From contig NC_084924.1 in NCBI RefSeq assembly GCF_958298935.1, forward strand, positions 21,549,819-21,613,818: a stretch of 64,000 nucleotides of DNA, written 5' to 3'. This document shows positions 21,845 through 32,562 of this stretch, piece after piece. Position numbers and translations under genes: made by a program. Below the pieces are notes generated by a model. The model was not told the origin of the DNA. It saw only the letters and a program-made list of their open reading frames with translations, and ran no database searches. This DNA comes from Phragmites australis (lineage: Eukaryota; Streptophyta; Magnoliopsida; Poales; Poaceae). The first letter of the stretch is position 1. The number at the start of each line of letters is the position of its first letter.

Positions 21845-22860
21845 ATGTCTGTCAACGAGTCATCGAGATCCTCTAATGAAATACAAGATCCCAGTTAGAT
21901 GTCTGAGCAACCAGGTCCTAGTGGAGCAACAGTATGAAAGCTAATGGCACAAGAAAAGTGGCCGACTGAAAAGATCATTATCACAGAAATCGATGATGAC
22001 GGCATGCCTATGGAGAAGAAGGCCCTGCAGATGTTGCAGAAGCTCGCATGCCTTAATGCTCGGGAGAGGGTGTCATTGACCCTTCCGAAGTTCATTGACC
22101 TCATGTTGGATCAAAAGAACGCCTTGTTCAAAGATGGTGTCAATACGTTTCTAGAGTTTCCGAAGATCATAAAGGCCAAGGCTTGCAGGGCTGCTATGAA
22201 AATGATCGCCAAACTTTGGACAAGCCACAAGAGCAAGCTTGTGAACGAGTATATGGCAAAAGAGTTGGAGCCCTTCAGCATGTACCCATATATTAAAAGA
22301 GAGGATTGGGAAGCTTTTGTGGCGTTGAAGAGCTCTAAGATGTTCCAAACGGAGAGTTTAGCAAAGAAGCAGCTTTGGGCAAAGAACAACATGGGGAAAA
22401 GGGATAAATGGCAGGCGGTGGATGCAAAGTTAGACAACAAAGGCCACGAGAATCCTTGGTTGCAATTCTTGGGGCAATCACAATCGTATTTGTGCACGAG
22501 GGGTACCCTGCCAGAGAGTGGAGAAATCACCTTCAAATCCAGCAAAATTGAGACAGTCGCTCAAAAGGTGAAAGAAATAGCAACCCATTTCTCCAAAGGT
22601 TCATTCACCGGGGTTAGGGAACATGACATGCTCTCCACTGTGCTGGGAAACCATGAGCACCCAGGTCACGTTCGAGGTGTATCCAGTTCCCAGGGCTGGA
22701 AATTAGACTTCCCTGAACACGTTGGAATGTATAAAAAGAGAAAGAGGTCGGTCCCAATAGCTGTGGAAGCATTGACTGAAGGTGATATGCCCTGGAGACA
22801 ATCACAGAGATGATTGTATCACACATCTATGTTCATGTACTACCAAATAATGTGTCATTC
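21845..22860 (+). pseudogene. Second En/Spm-type gene, N-terminal part (Transposase_24-like)
   Basis: The likely ATG at 21845 is followed by a TAG at 21896 and a TGA at 21935; the long open part then runs to 22813. It has the DWEAFVALKSSKMFQT segment and the hallmark LGNHEHPGHVRGVSSSQGWK near the end (22647-22710), followed by a basic YKKRKRS. These match the plant En/Spm-family proteins encoded beside TNP2. A shifted frame continues EMIVSHIYVHVLPNNVSFQ to about 22860, where a copia solo LTR intervenes; coding sequence resumes at 24302. Role in transposition is inferred from the family, probably DNA binding. Confidence 0.85.
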
Positions 22861-22869
22861 CAAAAATGA

Positions 22870-24298
22870 CTATCATTTACATTGATTGGCAAGTATGTGA
22901 CTTATTTATGAAACTCTTTGTTTATATCATGATGTTATTCTTAGTCGATCCCTAGTCACGTATCATTGTGATGATACATAATACCAGCACATGTATTGAT
23001 CGATGATCACATTTCATGGATCATAGGTATAGAGATACTAAGTCAATAATGTGAACATTTTTGTTAGAAAATATGATGTTGGATAGATCCACCTTGAGAT
23101 ACTATTGGGATTGTTATTTATGATGTACCAATAGCTGTTATCTTAAATGGTGTACCTGGAGGATCCTTAGACCTGAGATCATCGTTGGTTCCCAGAATGT
23201 GTAGCGGCATACTTTGAGGCTGCCAAACGCAATTCTGTAACTGGTAGTCATAAAGGTAGTTTTTGGGTTTGTCATAAAATATGTCGTGGGGTGTGAGCAG
23301 TCAAGATAGAATTTATCCCTCCTTGATAACAGGAAAGATGGAATTTGCCCCTCCTTGATAACTGGAGAGATATCTCTGGGCCCCTCGAGGTTGTTGGATC
23401 GAGAAAGTGCATGGCCATGCAAATATGATTAAACAGTTAGTCATGATGAATCCATTACTTGATCGAGTGAATGGTCGGCTATCACAAGGGTGGTACATAT
23501 CTCACCTTCAGCTTGACTGGTATCGTGAGGCGAAGGGATCAGTGCATGTGTATATCAAGGTTCAGCCGATATGATCTTTTGTGGATACTCGGGAGTCAAC
23601 ATGTCCAGCTAGGGACCACTATTAATTTCGGTTTGGAAAGGGTTTCTAAGTTGTAGCTGTTTGTACATGAAATTAATGAGTCACAAACTTAATGGGTTGG
23701 AACAAAACATGCAAATTTGATTCGTATGTGAGTTTTGATTGGATTGTGATCCATGAGATGTTAGAGTCCTAAAAGGCTTCAACGTGGGAGCCCATTGGCG
23801 AGCTCTATATAAGGAGAGGCGTGGGTAGGGTGTGCTGGGGTTAAGCCACTTTGAAACCCTAGCTGTAGCCTTCCACACGATCTCCCAAAACCCTAGTCAG
23901 GCATGCGATGCTAGTGCATCGGCACTCGGCATTTGTGCCCAGTATGTGTGGATACCGTAGAGGCACTGCTACTATTGCGGTGCTGATCTTCTCAGTGAGT
24001 TGAATGTGACGTGTTCGGGACTGATCACTACCTGCTCGGAGTTCGTCGAGGAGCACGACCACCTGCTCGGAGTTGGTCGAGGAGCATGACCACCTGTGCG
24101 GGGATGGTCGTGGATCTAATCGAGAAGCTGCTCGACAAGTTTGATGCGCACGACGTTGGATCGATCTACTCCAACTCTTCTTTTGTTGCACTACGTGTAG
24201 AGCGGTAACGATCTATGATCTCCTACTAGCAAATTTTCTAGGTGAATGCGGTAGAAAATTTTTATTTTAGGCTAACGTAGTCTACCTGTTCCCCAACA
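22870..24298 (+). mobile_element. Copia solo LTR (Angela/BARE-like) nested in the CACTA
   Basis: Non-coding sequence ending CTGTTCCCCAACA at 24298. It has a GCTCTATATAAGGAG TATA region near 23800, the word GAGATATCTCTGGGCCC near 23365, and a GATCGATCTACTCCAACTCT to ATCTATGATCTCCTACTAGC region near 24160-24230, all like LTRs of the Angela/BARE group. No second LTR or internal domain is present. The left end is approximate and I found no clear target duplication. It splits the second CACTA gene. Confidence 0.65.
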
Positions 24299-24301
24299 TT
24301 G

Positions 24302-24969
24302 ACCCAGTCAATTAGAGAGATCATTTATCAAGACATCCTACAAAGGTTTGCGGCACAGGGAGTCGTAATTTCTTGTGCACTAGCGGGTGGTAGCTCCATT
24401 GCTTGACACAAGAGTAGTCAAGCCTACAGAGAGGTTGAACAACCTGTCTTCTCTTCATCTGTGGAGCCCAATACCATAGACCATCTCGATGGACCCACGG
24501 CATGCTCGCTGGTCATAAGACCTGGAGGCTACTATATTGAGGTTGCAAAGGGCCAGGTGCATCCAAATGTCCAGATGTTACATACGGTCTCGATATGTCA
24601 TGGCCATGATGTGGTCTTCATGGATTTTGCACATGCCAATGTCATGGACACAAATTTGCCCGTCCCCCCTAATGATGAGATCCAAAAACTGAGTCAAGCT
24701 CATCTTCAAAGGATCCAATGGAAGAGGGGTACATCATGGTGCACACGGTATCTAGGAGCAATCCGCCTGGACGTTCAAGTTTCCTACCCCAACCTCAGCC
24801 TCGAGATAGTTGTGTCGCCTTTGCCCACTCTTCCATCTACAGTTAAGCAACCTGAGGGCAGACTAGAGAAGAAGAAGAAGCCTTTGCCCACTCCGCCATC
24901 TACAAGTAAGGAACCTGAGGGCAGCTCAGAGAAGAAGAAGAAGTCCAGGCTAGGGTCCAAGAAGTAGTT
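24302..24969 (+). pseudogene. Second En/Spm-type gene, middle part (DUF8039-like)
   Basis: The frame reads QSIREIIYQDILQRFAAQG, then, after one stop, DHLDGPTACSLVI, PNVQMLHTVSI and NLPVPPNDEIQKLSQA, resembling the DUF8039 region seen in plant CACTA proteins that also carry a Ulp1 domain. It ends in a lysine-rich tract with two copies of PTPPST/EPEGSSEKKKK-like sequence (24820-24965), a possible nuclear localisation segment, and a TAG at 24967. Neighbouring exons downstream continue into the protease domain. Confidence 0.65.
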
Positions 24970-26214
24970 TCCAAAGAAATCCCCTCTGGTAAGGACTCAA
25001 TCGCCGAGAAGCATTGGATAGGGGAAGCTTGGACTAAGGCAAACCCAAAATTCAAGCTTGAGAAGTCCTTGCTGTCGATAGATCCACTTCAGCGAACAGG
25101 ATCACCTTGTTTTGAGTTGTATAATTACTACCTGCAAGGTTGTAGAGAAAAGATGACTTCCACTGTCTTATATTACTAAAATAGTCACTTCTTGACTGGG
25201 GACAGCTACTTCCTCGTGGGCTTCAATGACTTATATGACCTCTTCAACCTCAATGGTCTGTACATGGGGTTATTGCGATACTTTACATTGTAAGCCCTTT
25301 CAAATTAGACGTTCATTAATTATTACACTAAATTCTCCAATCTAACTAATTTCTTATCTGTAGACACTTGATACAAGAATTAAGGAAGAATGAGCCCTTT
25401 AGATTCCTTGACCCCTAAAATATGATGATTTCTTTGATGATACAACAAAGGGAATTCGTTACGAAATATGTGGCTAGGGCAATGAGACACTTTTCGAAGA
25501 GGGACTACCTGATTGCCGCCCGCAACATAGGTGACCATTGAATCTTACTTGTCATTGCCCCCAAGTGGAACATGGTCTGGCACCTTGATTCATCAAGACC
25601 AGTGGTGAGACCTAACGGCTATCGGGGACAACGTGACTATACTTTCGTCAAACAAATCCTCAACGAGTAAGCTTTTCATAACTTAGGTTACATATTGAAC
25701 TTTTCACCCTCTTCGCATGTAGGGCTTTTGACATGTATATGCGTTGTGATCCAAAGTACGATCCGAACGAACCCTACACACTAACACATAAGACCGTGTT
25801 CACGGTAAATGCCAGTAGAAATATTTGCAAATACTCTACAATTACTTTTTTTTCCCTTCGAACTAATGGTTTTTTCCCTCTCCAGTGCCACCAACAACCA
25901 TCAGGCAACTCCTGCAGATTTTACGTTGCTTGTCACATGCTGCTATTCATGGCAACAAAGGATATAAAATCCCTAGATGTAAGATAATTGCATAGTCTTT
26001 TTATAGCTACTTTTATTTATTAGAAATATTCGATGATAAAATGATTTTGCTCACGCTAATTGCATATTTTTTCCATAACTACTTTCATTTAGCAGGAATT
26101 TAGCTTACCAGACGACAAGATCGAGGAGTGTGCACTCTCCAACATTCGAGCACGGAATGCCGCATTCTTAATGACCGAAGTTGTCTTTCGAAAGGCGATT
26201 TCTATTGTAAAGAG
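24970..26214 (+). pseudogene. Ulp1-like cysteine protease domain (C48) with introns
   Basis: Five coding blocks with consensus GT-AG borders: to 25289, 25364-25666, 25723-25804, 25886-25978 and 26096-26214. The catalytic His region is NIGDH, followed by a TGA (25539-25541) where Trp is usual, then ILLVIAPKWN and HLDSSRP with the Asp. The Cys box reads QPSGNSCRFYV (25895-25925); Arg replaces the usual Gly after the active Cys. In-frame stops also occur at about 25179 and 25417. The family removes SUMO-like modifiers; in CACTA elements its role is unknown. A further GT at 26215 could splice to the tail exon at 26431. Confidence 0.82.
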
Positions 26215-26430
26215 GTAGGGCTCTGACTTATGTACTTTGTGGTTGCACTTTGGACTTATGTAATTTACAACTATTTTGATGTGGACTTGAACCGTTGTAC
26301 GTTTCGAGGACTTCTGATTATGTAATTTGTGGTTGCATATCTTGTGACTTGGTCCCTACAATGTGGGTATATATCTTGAAATGAATGGTGATTATGGCAT
26401 GAATGTATCTGGATGTGTCTTCTTTGTAGG

Positions 26431-27190
26431 AGAAGACGGCTGCCAAATCCAGACATTACTTCAAGATGCAGCAAGAAAACATGTAAATCCCTTTCGGGGG
26501 ATGAGAATATTAGTGACCAGTGGTAAATTCACGTGTCACTGATGACCGAGTCCCAGTGACAGGTAGCTTTCCAACCCATCTCTGTAACTCAGACATTAGA
26601 GACCGGTTGGAAAGATACCTGTCACTAATGACTCATAACACCCTATCGTTGATGACTCGGTCACTAGTGACGTGTTGTAGCTACCCGTCACTGGTTCTAG
26701 ATAATTAGTGACAGGTGATAAATACACCCGTCACTAATGACTTGGTCACTAGTGAAGGGTTAATGTTAGCACCCATCGCTAGTGATAGAGTCCCAGAGAT
26801 GGGTTGAAAATCTAGCCGTCACTAATAACTCAGTAACCAGTGATGGGTGGTATCAACCTGTCACAGATGACTTGGACAATAGTGATGGTTTGTGGTTAAC
26901 ACCCATCACTAATGATCGAGTACCAGAGACGGGATGGAAAGCTACTCGTCACTAGGGATTGATAATTAGTGACGGGTGGTACATACACCCATTACTAATG
27001 ACAGCTACAGTGACGGGCAACAAGCCTGTTCAGGCCATAGGAGACGCATTTTAGTGACAGGTCTCAATTATGACCCGTCACTGGTGATTGCTATTAGTGA
27101 CAAGTCCCAACCCATCACTAATGTTTTATCGTTAGTGATGAAATAAGAGTGATGGGTGCAATAACCGTCACTAATAACAGTTATCACCCA
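26431..27190 (+). repeat. CACTA module 4 tail and right subterminal array
   Basis: GAGAAGACGGCTGCCAAATC follows CTTTGTAG. If spliced from 26214 the frame reads KRRRRLPNPDITSRC, a basic tail. It is followed by the longest subterminal array in the window (26500-27190), with more than twenty variants such as ATTAGTGACGGGTGG and CCCGTCACTAATGAC. The element end follows at about 27216. Confidence 0.85.
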
Positions 27191-27216
27191 TGACTAATAT
27201 GTTGTTCTGGCATGGT

Positions 27217-27383
27217 GCATCTTCAGAGTCTCTTAGGGAAAACTACTCGAGTTCTTAGTGTCTAGTTGGGACATTGAGCAAAACCCTGAGAAGACAAAGG
27301 CTATCGAGGAAATGTAATCTCAAAGAAATAAGAAGGATATCCAACACCTGACCGGATGCATGGCCATGCTTAGCCAGTTTATG
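27217..27383 (+). pseudogene. Ty3/gypsy reverse transcriptase, continuation after CACTA
   Basis: The frame starting TGC ATC TTC reads Cys-Ile-Phe, then GKLLEFLVSSWDIEQNPEKT and KKDIQHLTGCMAMLSQFM. This is exactly the RT/RNase H connection that should follow NPKK at 12588. Two stops break it. It ends at about 27383 where LTR-type DNA begins. Confidence 0.85.
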
Positions 27384-30325
27384 TGACATCCCAAATTTCG
27401 TTAAGTAGGTTTAGTAAGTTCATGAGATCTCTATCTTGAAATTTGGGAGAAATTAAAACTTTTGAGCAATAATTAAATACCTTGTACATGGTAGTGATTT
27501 AAGATGTTAGGAGAATAACCACTCGGGTTTCTCCCTAAGAATTTAACTAGTGACATCCTCAAACTCTTTGATGCCTAGTTTAGGTAAATTATATAGGAGG
27601 TCTTGGCAATTTGTGAAATGTGTTTGAATTTGGTTAAAGTTAAATGAGTTAACATCAAGTTGAGTATTCACTAGAAACTTGAATAGTCGTTACATATCAT
27701 ATGACATTAACACATGCATGTACATCATGAGTAGTAGCATCTCTGAATTTTTTTTGTGATAAATTGTTTGAATGCAATAGAGTTCTTTTGAATTTAATTA
27801 GCAATTGATCAAATTAATGAGAAGAAACTTCAAAATTCACGATACAACTTACGGATGGAACTATGTTTAGAAACTAGTCCATGAGTTAAGATGAATATTA
27901 GTGATTTGTCCCAGAGTTGAGGGAACTAATTTGAAGCCATAAAAATTCATGCAAGTTTTAAAAGCTGCAAAACCAATTCAAACGGATTTCTTATGAATTA
28001 TGGTAGACATAAAAAATTCTTAGAATTTTTGGAGGCCCATATCACCACTGTTTGAATAGGGAAGGAGAAATTGAGTTTTTGTGTACTGTTCATCTGTCTG
28101 CACTGGTAGTCCTCTTCATGTTCATCGTCGTCTCCCTCGCGATATTGAAACAGAAAAGGAGCGCCATGCGACTAAGCTTGTCTGCTGCCGTAGGGACACC
28201 GTCTAGCGCTGTGAGCTTGACCTCGTCAGCTCCTCTACACCCTGCCTCTCCATACTGACACCATCGACCACGTTGTCAACCTACTACCTTTATCCTCTCA
28301 TCTAGTCTGCTCTCTAGCTCTTTGCTCTATCTTCCTATGGCATTTATCTCTCAGTCAAGCGCCATAGCAGCCGCAACTCTCTCTCTCTCTCTCTCTCTGT
28401 ATCTCTCTCTGAGCTCTCTCCCTTGCCAAGATCCACATAGCTCTCTTGCCCAATGGTGGTGGTGAACATGTTGAGGTGGTTGGAACCTTGGTTAAGTCAA
28501 CATGGTGAGAATCTTGAGGTTGTTGTTAATTTATTTATTATTCATTTAAATTAATTACTCATTGTTGAGTTACTGATCTTACATAAATTATGTCATTCTA
28601 TAAATAAGTCCCCTATGTATGCATTTTTACCACAACTTGAGGAGTACAAGAAGCTCACACATGCTATACCCAAACCATTCTCAGTCAAAGAAGATTCTAA
28701 GGACATCGCAGAAGATGGTGTATTTTAGGGTGTGTTCTCCAACGGCTGCCTGTGGAGTTGCCTAGAAGATATAAAGGCTACACTTAATTAGCTTCCATTG
28801 CTGCTTTAATCATTTCTTACCCTTGGTGCTCCTCTTTGTAAGAACAAATGTACATTTTAAGTTAATATTGCCTTTGTTATCATCATATATTCATATCGAT
28901 TCCTCACTCAATGTACAGCAAGAGGTCGAACTATTTCTTAGTCCGGCCTCAACAATTAAGTTGTTAATTTAGTGTTTTTTGTTAATCTTCGGTGGAGATA
29001 TCGATCAAAACACAGTTGTAATGGATGATAATAGGCCCCCAAAATATTAAATTAGGAAAATAAGATATGTTTGATTTGGAATCTTTTTGGAAGTTTCTAG
29101 GGTCTTCTGGGATTTTTTTAGGATTTTCTTGGAGTTATTGAGAATTTATTAGGAGTTACCATGATTTATAAGGAATTACTTAGAATTATTAGGAATTATA
29201 ATAATTTAATACAAATTATTTTGAATTAATGAGAGTACGAATTATCAGAAGTTAGCTATGAATTAATAAGAATTAATGAAAATTAACAGGAATTGACAAA
29301 AATTGTTTTGCTGAGGAAAACTCCATTTATGGCCTTAGCCAATTATTTAACTATTTTCAGGTTTTAACAGAATTATTTTCCTAATAAAAATTATATTTAC
29401 TGTGCCATCCTACCCACTTATGACATCGATAGCCAGATTAAAAAAAGAAGAAAGGAAACTGCCGACTGGGTGTGCAGACTATCCGATAACTTGGCTAACA
29501 TGAAAGACAAAGTGGTGACATGGTTGGCTATGGTGGCATGCTGACTGGCCTATGGCTCATTGAATTGAGGCCATGAATAGGTGATCGGACGGTTAGGGCT
29601 TACAAAGTTGAAAGGGTAAGTTGCATTGTAATCTTGACCATTGGTAACAGATTGGATGGTGAGGACTTACCTGTCTTGCTTCCTGCATACAAGTGATGGC
29701 GGCGGGCACTTTGCCACTATGACAAATGGCCGGCGTTGATCGAGTTCACGCCTTGGTGCACGAGGAGCTCCAGTGAGTGGCGGAAGACGATGAAGGGATG
29801 TAGGTGAGCTCATTTGATGGGGATTTGGACATCGGAATGGCTTGTAGAAGTGTGGCGACAGTGTAGATGACAAGCGGCTCAAAGCTTCAGTGCAGGAGCG
29901 TCTCCGCCGATCAATTTTCCTCAAGGATGTCTTGGGGAGCCTTCCTGCATCCTTGTGATTATGTCGAGATCCATGGTGGCATTGGGGTTACCTTTGTAGC
30001 AGAGATCGGGCTTGGTTGAGCTCCTTGCTGGAGATGTGGAGGTTATGCTCTCAAGTGGCACTAAGGAGGCGGTCTTGTGGCATTTCTTTGGTGCAAGCAC
30101 GCCAATGGCACTTGAGAAATTAAATCTAAGCCAAATTAATTAATTTATTTAATTTATTAATTTCCGTGCAATTATATTCTAGAAAATTGGAATTTTGGGC
30201 TGTTACAAAATTATATTTAGCTTATGGTAATTTCCCCAATTTATTTCTTAGCCTATTTTAATTAATTTTGTTATTTAATTCTTTGCATAATTAAATCAAG
30301 AAATTGGAAATGATGGGCTGTTACA
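27384..30325 (+). mobile_element. LTR-type non-coding element (LARD or solo LTR)
   Basis: Begins TGACATCCCAAATTT directly in the gypsy sequence and ends GGGCTGTTACA (30325); a second similar end, TTTTGGGCTGTTACA, lies 120 bp earlier (30206). There is no coding capacity; contents are AT-rich with a (CT)n run near 28374-28398. The left 700 bp resemble 39187-39520, showing a repeat family. I found no matching target duplication, so the limits are tentative. Confidence 0.5.
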
Positions 30326-30384
30326 TTGAGTAATTGTCTTGTACATCTTCTCTTGCTAGATTCAACTTCTTCTACCAACATTGT

Positions 30385-30609
30385 CTACTTGCCACTCGGA
30401 TCTTTGAACTGAGATATATATTCATGAGTGGTCATCATTTTTGCTCTTGGTGTTGGTGAAGAAAGGCGAAACGAGCGGGAATAAATGTCACGGATGGATT
30501 TAGACCCTAGAAAATCTTCAATGTATGTTATGGGTCTTGTAAACGCCGCTTCATTGATTTGGATGTAATCTTTTCCTTGTGGTACAGCAAGAGTTCCTCC
30601 ATTGTTCAT
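30385..30609 (-). pseudogene. Unrecognised 74-aa ORF beside the hAT element
   Basis: The minus-strand ATG at 30609 gives MNNGGTLAVPQGKDYIQINE, then AAFTRPITYIEDFLGSK and FRLSSPTPRAK. The family is not recognised. A diverged second copy of the IQINEAAFTR-coding stretch lies right of the hAT element at about 32620-32665, so this sequence was duplicated or is part of a repeat. No promoter or partner gene is visible. Confidence 0.3.
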
Positions 30610-30624
30610 CTTGGCAATCTTGTT

Positions 30625-32554
30625 CAGGGTTCAAAAATGCATCGGTTACTGCTCAAAATTCGTAGTAACCAACCTTACTAGTCCGACTTGGTTTCATAAT
30701 GTGCTCGGTAACCGAATTTGAATTCAAAAAATTCAAATCGATTTTGAAATAACTCAAAAAATTTAGAAAAAATTCCATAAAAAACTAAAGGTAATTCTAA
30801 GACTATCTGCAAAAAGAATTTTCAAAAAAATGTTGTTTGCATCACTAAATAGCTGCTCAAAGATTGGGAGTTCGTTAAAAGGCCGAAAATGAATAAAAGG
30901 CCGAAACGGGCCGAATGCACAGTGCAATCGGCCCGTTTCGGCCCAGCTTAAATGGATAAGGGAAGTCGGCGTTCAGCTCATGTTAGTGCACAACTCACTT
31001 TCCCCTCGTGTTTGTCCATAGAAAAAATCGAAGATTCGTCGCTCGGCCGGCTAGATCCGCGATAGTGCTGCGGAAATCTGGCATTGAAGCTTCGGTTATC
31101 GAGCGATTAGTGTCGGTAACCGATCGCATTTGAGAGGTTACCTTCTGCCTTCGAAGAGCAGCATAGAACACCTGACGAGCAATTTTCGAAGCTCTTCATT
31201 CGGTAACCACCCATATATTAGCGATTTTTCATGTAATTCATTCGGCAATCATTTTTAGGAGGTTGGCAGTTCATTGTGTGGTTGATTAGGATGATTTAGT
31301 GGTTGATTCGCTCGGTTATTGACCCTATTGCATCGGTTTTTAGCCCGATGTGAACGGTTCTTACCTTGTACTGGCAAGGGTTGTTAATATTGGTCAAGTT
31401 AATTGTTTCTTGAGACATTTATACATGACTAGCAACATGACAACACATCTTTATCAATTTAACATGAATAGACATAATTATTAGTAGGTTAACCATTGAG
31501 CTTTCTTCTTCCAACAGAGACAATACAAACTAGTTAGTGTCGGTTATACCGTTAGGGTCCGTGTTTAGGTTGTTACTTGTTAGGGTTAGTTAGTGTCCGA
31601 AAGCGTTGGTTTGCGCCTAGTAGTTGGTTTTGTTCAATGTTGTCTCATTGTTGGAATTTGTGGAGTGCTAATAGGATGATATATGTTGTTTTGGAGTAAT
31701 CGATGGCAGATAGAGAAGTGGTGTGGCAGCACGAGGATGATAATTTGGCCCCGAGGTTTAGGTGTAATTACTGCAATAAGGAAAAGAAAGGCGGTGGTGC
31801 CACAAGGTTAAAAGAACATTTGGCAGGGCACGGATCGAATGTTATACATTGTAATATGGTGCCTCCAGATGTGCGTGATTATTTCAGACGTGAGCTGGAT
31901 AGGGAAAGAGATAAGATGAAGGGAAAGTCTGAGGAGAGGTTTCGGAGGAAAAAGTTAGCAAGAGTTCAGGTAGATTTGACAAGCGATAATGAGAAGATGG
32001 AAGAGGAACAGGTGTATCGTGTCATGGCTCAGTCTAGGGAGGAGGAAGAGGTCAGGAGGAGGGCAGGTAAGTCCTACGAGCATGGAGGTGGCAGTGAAAG
32101 TGACAGAGGAGGCAATGTGTTAAAGAGGATACTTAAGAGGGCATCTTCAAATAGGGAGCCACCACCAAGTGTCAGAGATTACAATGTATTCTATTTTTCA
32201 GACTTTTTGTGATTTTTTTTATGTTTTTTTGTTATTTTCCTAGAAATTCATAGAAATGCAACTAAACCGGTCGGTTACCGCTTCAAATCACTTGGTTTTC
32301 GATCAAAACCGCTCGGTTTTTTAGCTTACGGTTATCGAAAAACTATTCAGTTTATCGCAAAAGCGCTCGGTAACCGGTCCAATTCGACCGGTTACCGAAT
32401 GACGAATTTAGCGATTTTTTGTCCGAATTTCATATTTGACTGAGTGAATTTTGAGCGAATTCTTGTCAAATTTCGAGCGGTTATCGGGATAACGAGATTT
32501 TTCAGTAACCACCCGGGTCCGATTTTTATGTCTCAAACGATATTGTGAACCTTG
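30625..32554 (+). mobile_element. hAT-superfamily transposon, internally deleted (1930 bp)
   Basis: Left end CAGGGTTCAAAAATG, right end reverse-complemented CAAGGTTCACAATAT. Both flanks carry ATCTTGTT (30617-30624 and 32555-32562), a perfect 8-bp target duplication, the hAT hallmark. Subterminal DNA repeats CGGTTACCG/CGGTTATCG words many times on both sides (for example 30720, 31080-31130, 32265-32400). It encodes a BED finger but not the transposase core or the C-terminal dimerisation domain, so it needs a helper element. Confidence 0.93.
31703..32212 (+). CDS. BED zinc-finger protein fragment of hAT transposase (169 aa)
   Basis: The ATG at 31703 opens an uninterrupted ORF. Residues 9-55 form a BED finger: Trp in VVWQHED, CNYCNKE, GGGATRLKEHLAGHG, then the Cys of VIHC and MVPPDVRDYF. 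A charged Arg/Glu/Lys-rich segment follows (RRELDRERDKMK, EEEEVRRRAGKS) that may be coiled coil, and the ORF ends in an unrelated YFSDFL after PPPSVRDYNV. The catalytic RNase H-like domain and hATC domain are absent. It could bind the element's CGGTTACCG repeats if expressed; that is inference. The lack of stops is notable against the decayed neighbours. Confidence 0.75.
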   Translation: MADREVVWQHEDDNLAPRFRCNYCNKEKKGGGATRLKEHLAGHGSNVIHCNMVPPDVRDYFRRELDRERDKMKGKSEERFRRKKLARVQVDLTSDNEKMEEEQVYRVMAQSREEEEVRRRAGKSYEHGGGSESDRGGNVLKRILKRASSNREPPPSVRDYNVFYFSDFL

Positions 32555-32562
32555 ATCTTGTT

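Larger units (their letters stand above)
12589..27216 (+). mobile_element. Composite CACTA (En/Spm-type) DNA transposon
   Basis: About 14.6 kb between the two halves of a gypsy RT. Left end reads AGTATGTAAGAAACC; the right end, reverse-complemented, reads CACCATGCCAGAAC, so both look like worn copies of a CACTATG(C/T)(C/A)AGAAAC terminal repeat. Arrays of ATTAGTGACGGGT-like subterminal repeats lie at both ends and also at three internal places. Inside are a TNP2-type transposase, an acidic ORF, a second En/Spm-type gene with DUF8039-like and Ulp1-like parts, and an unrecognised split ORF. A copia solo LTR is nested at 22.9-24.3 kb. Coding sequences have many stops. A clean 3-bp target duplication could not be confirmed. 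Confidence 0.85.

Noticed and set aside
22111..22826. Minus-strand ORFs (144, 65, 70 aa)
   Set aside because: Shadows of the Transposase_24-like coding region on the plus strand.
28052..28258. ORF with a hydrophobic stretch resembling a signal anchor
   Set aside because: Sits in non-coding LTR-type DNA, CT-rich, no family match, no partner exons.
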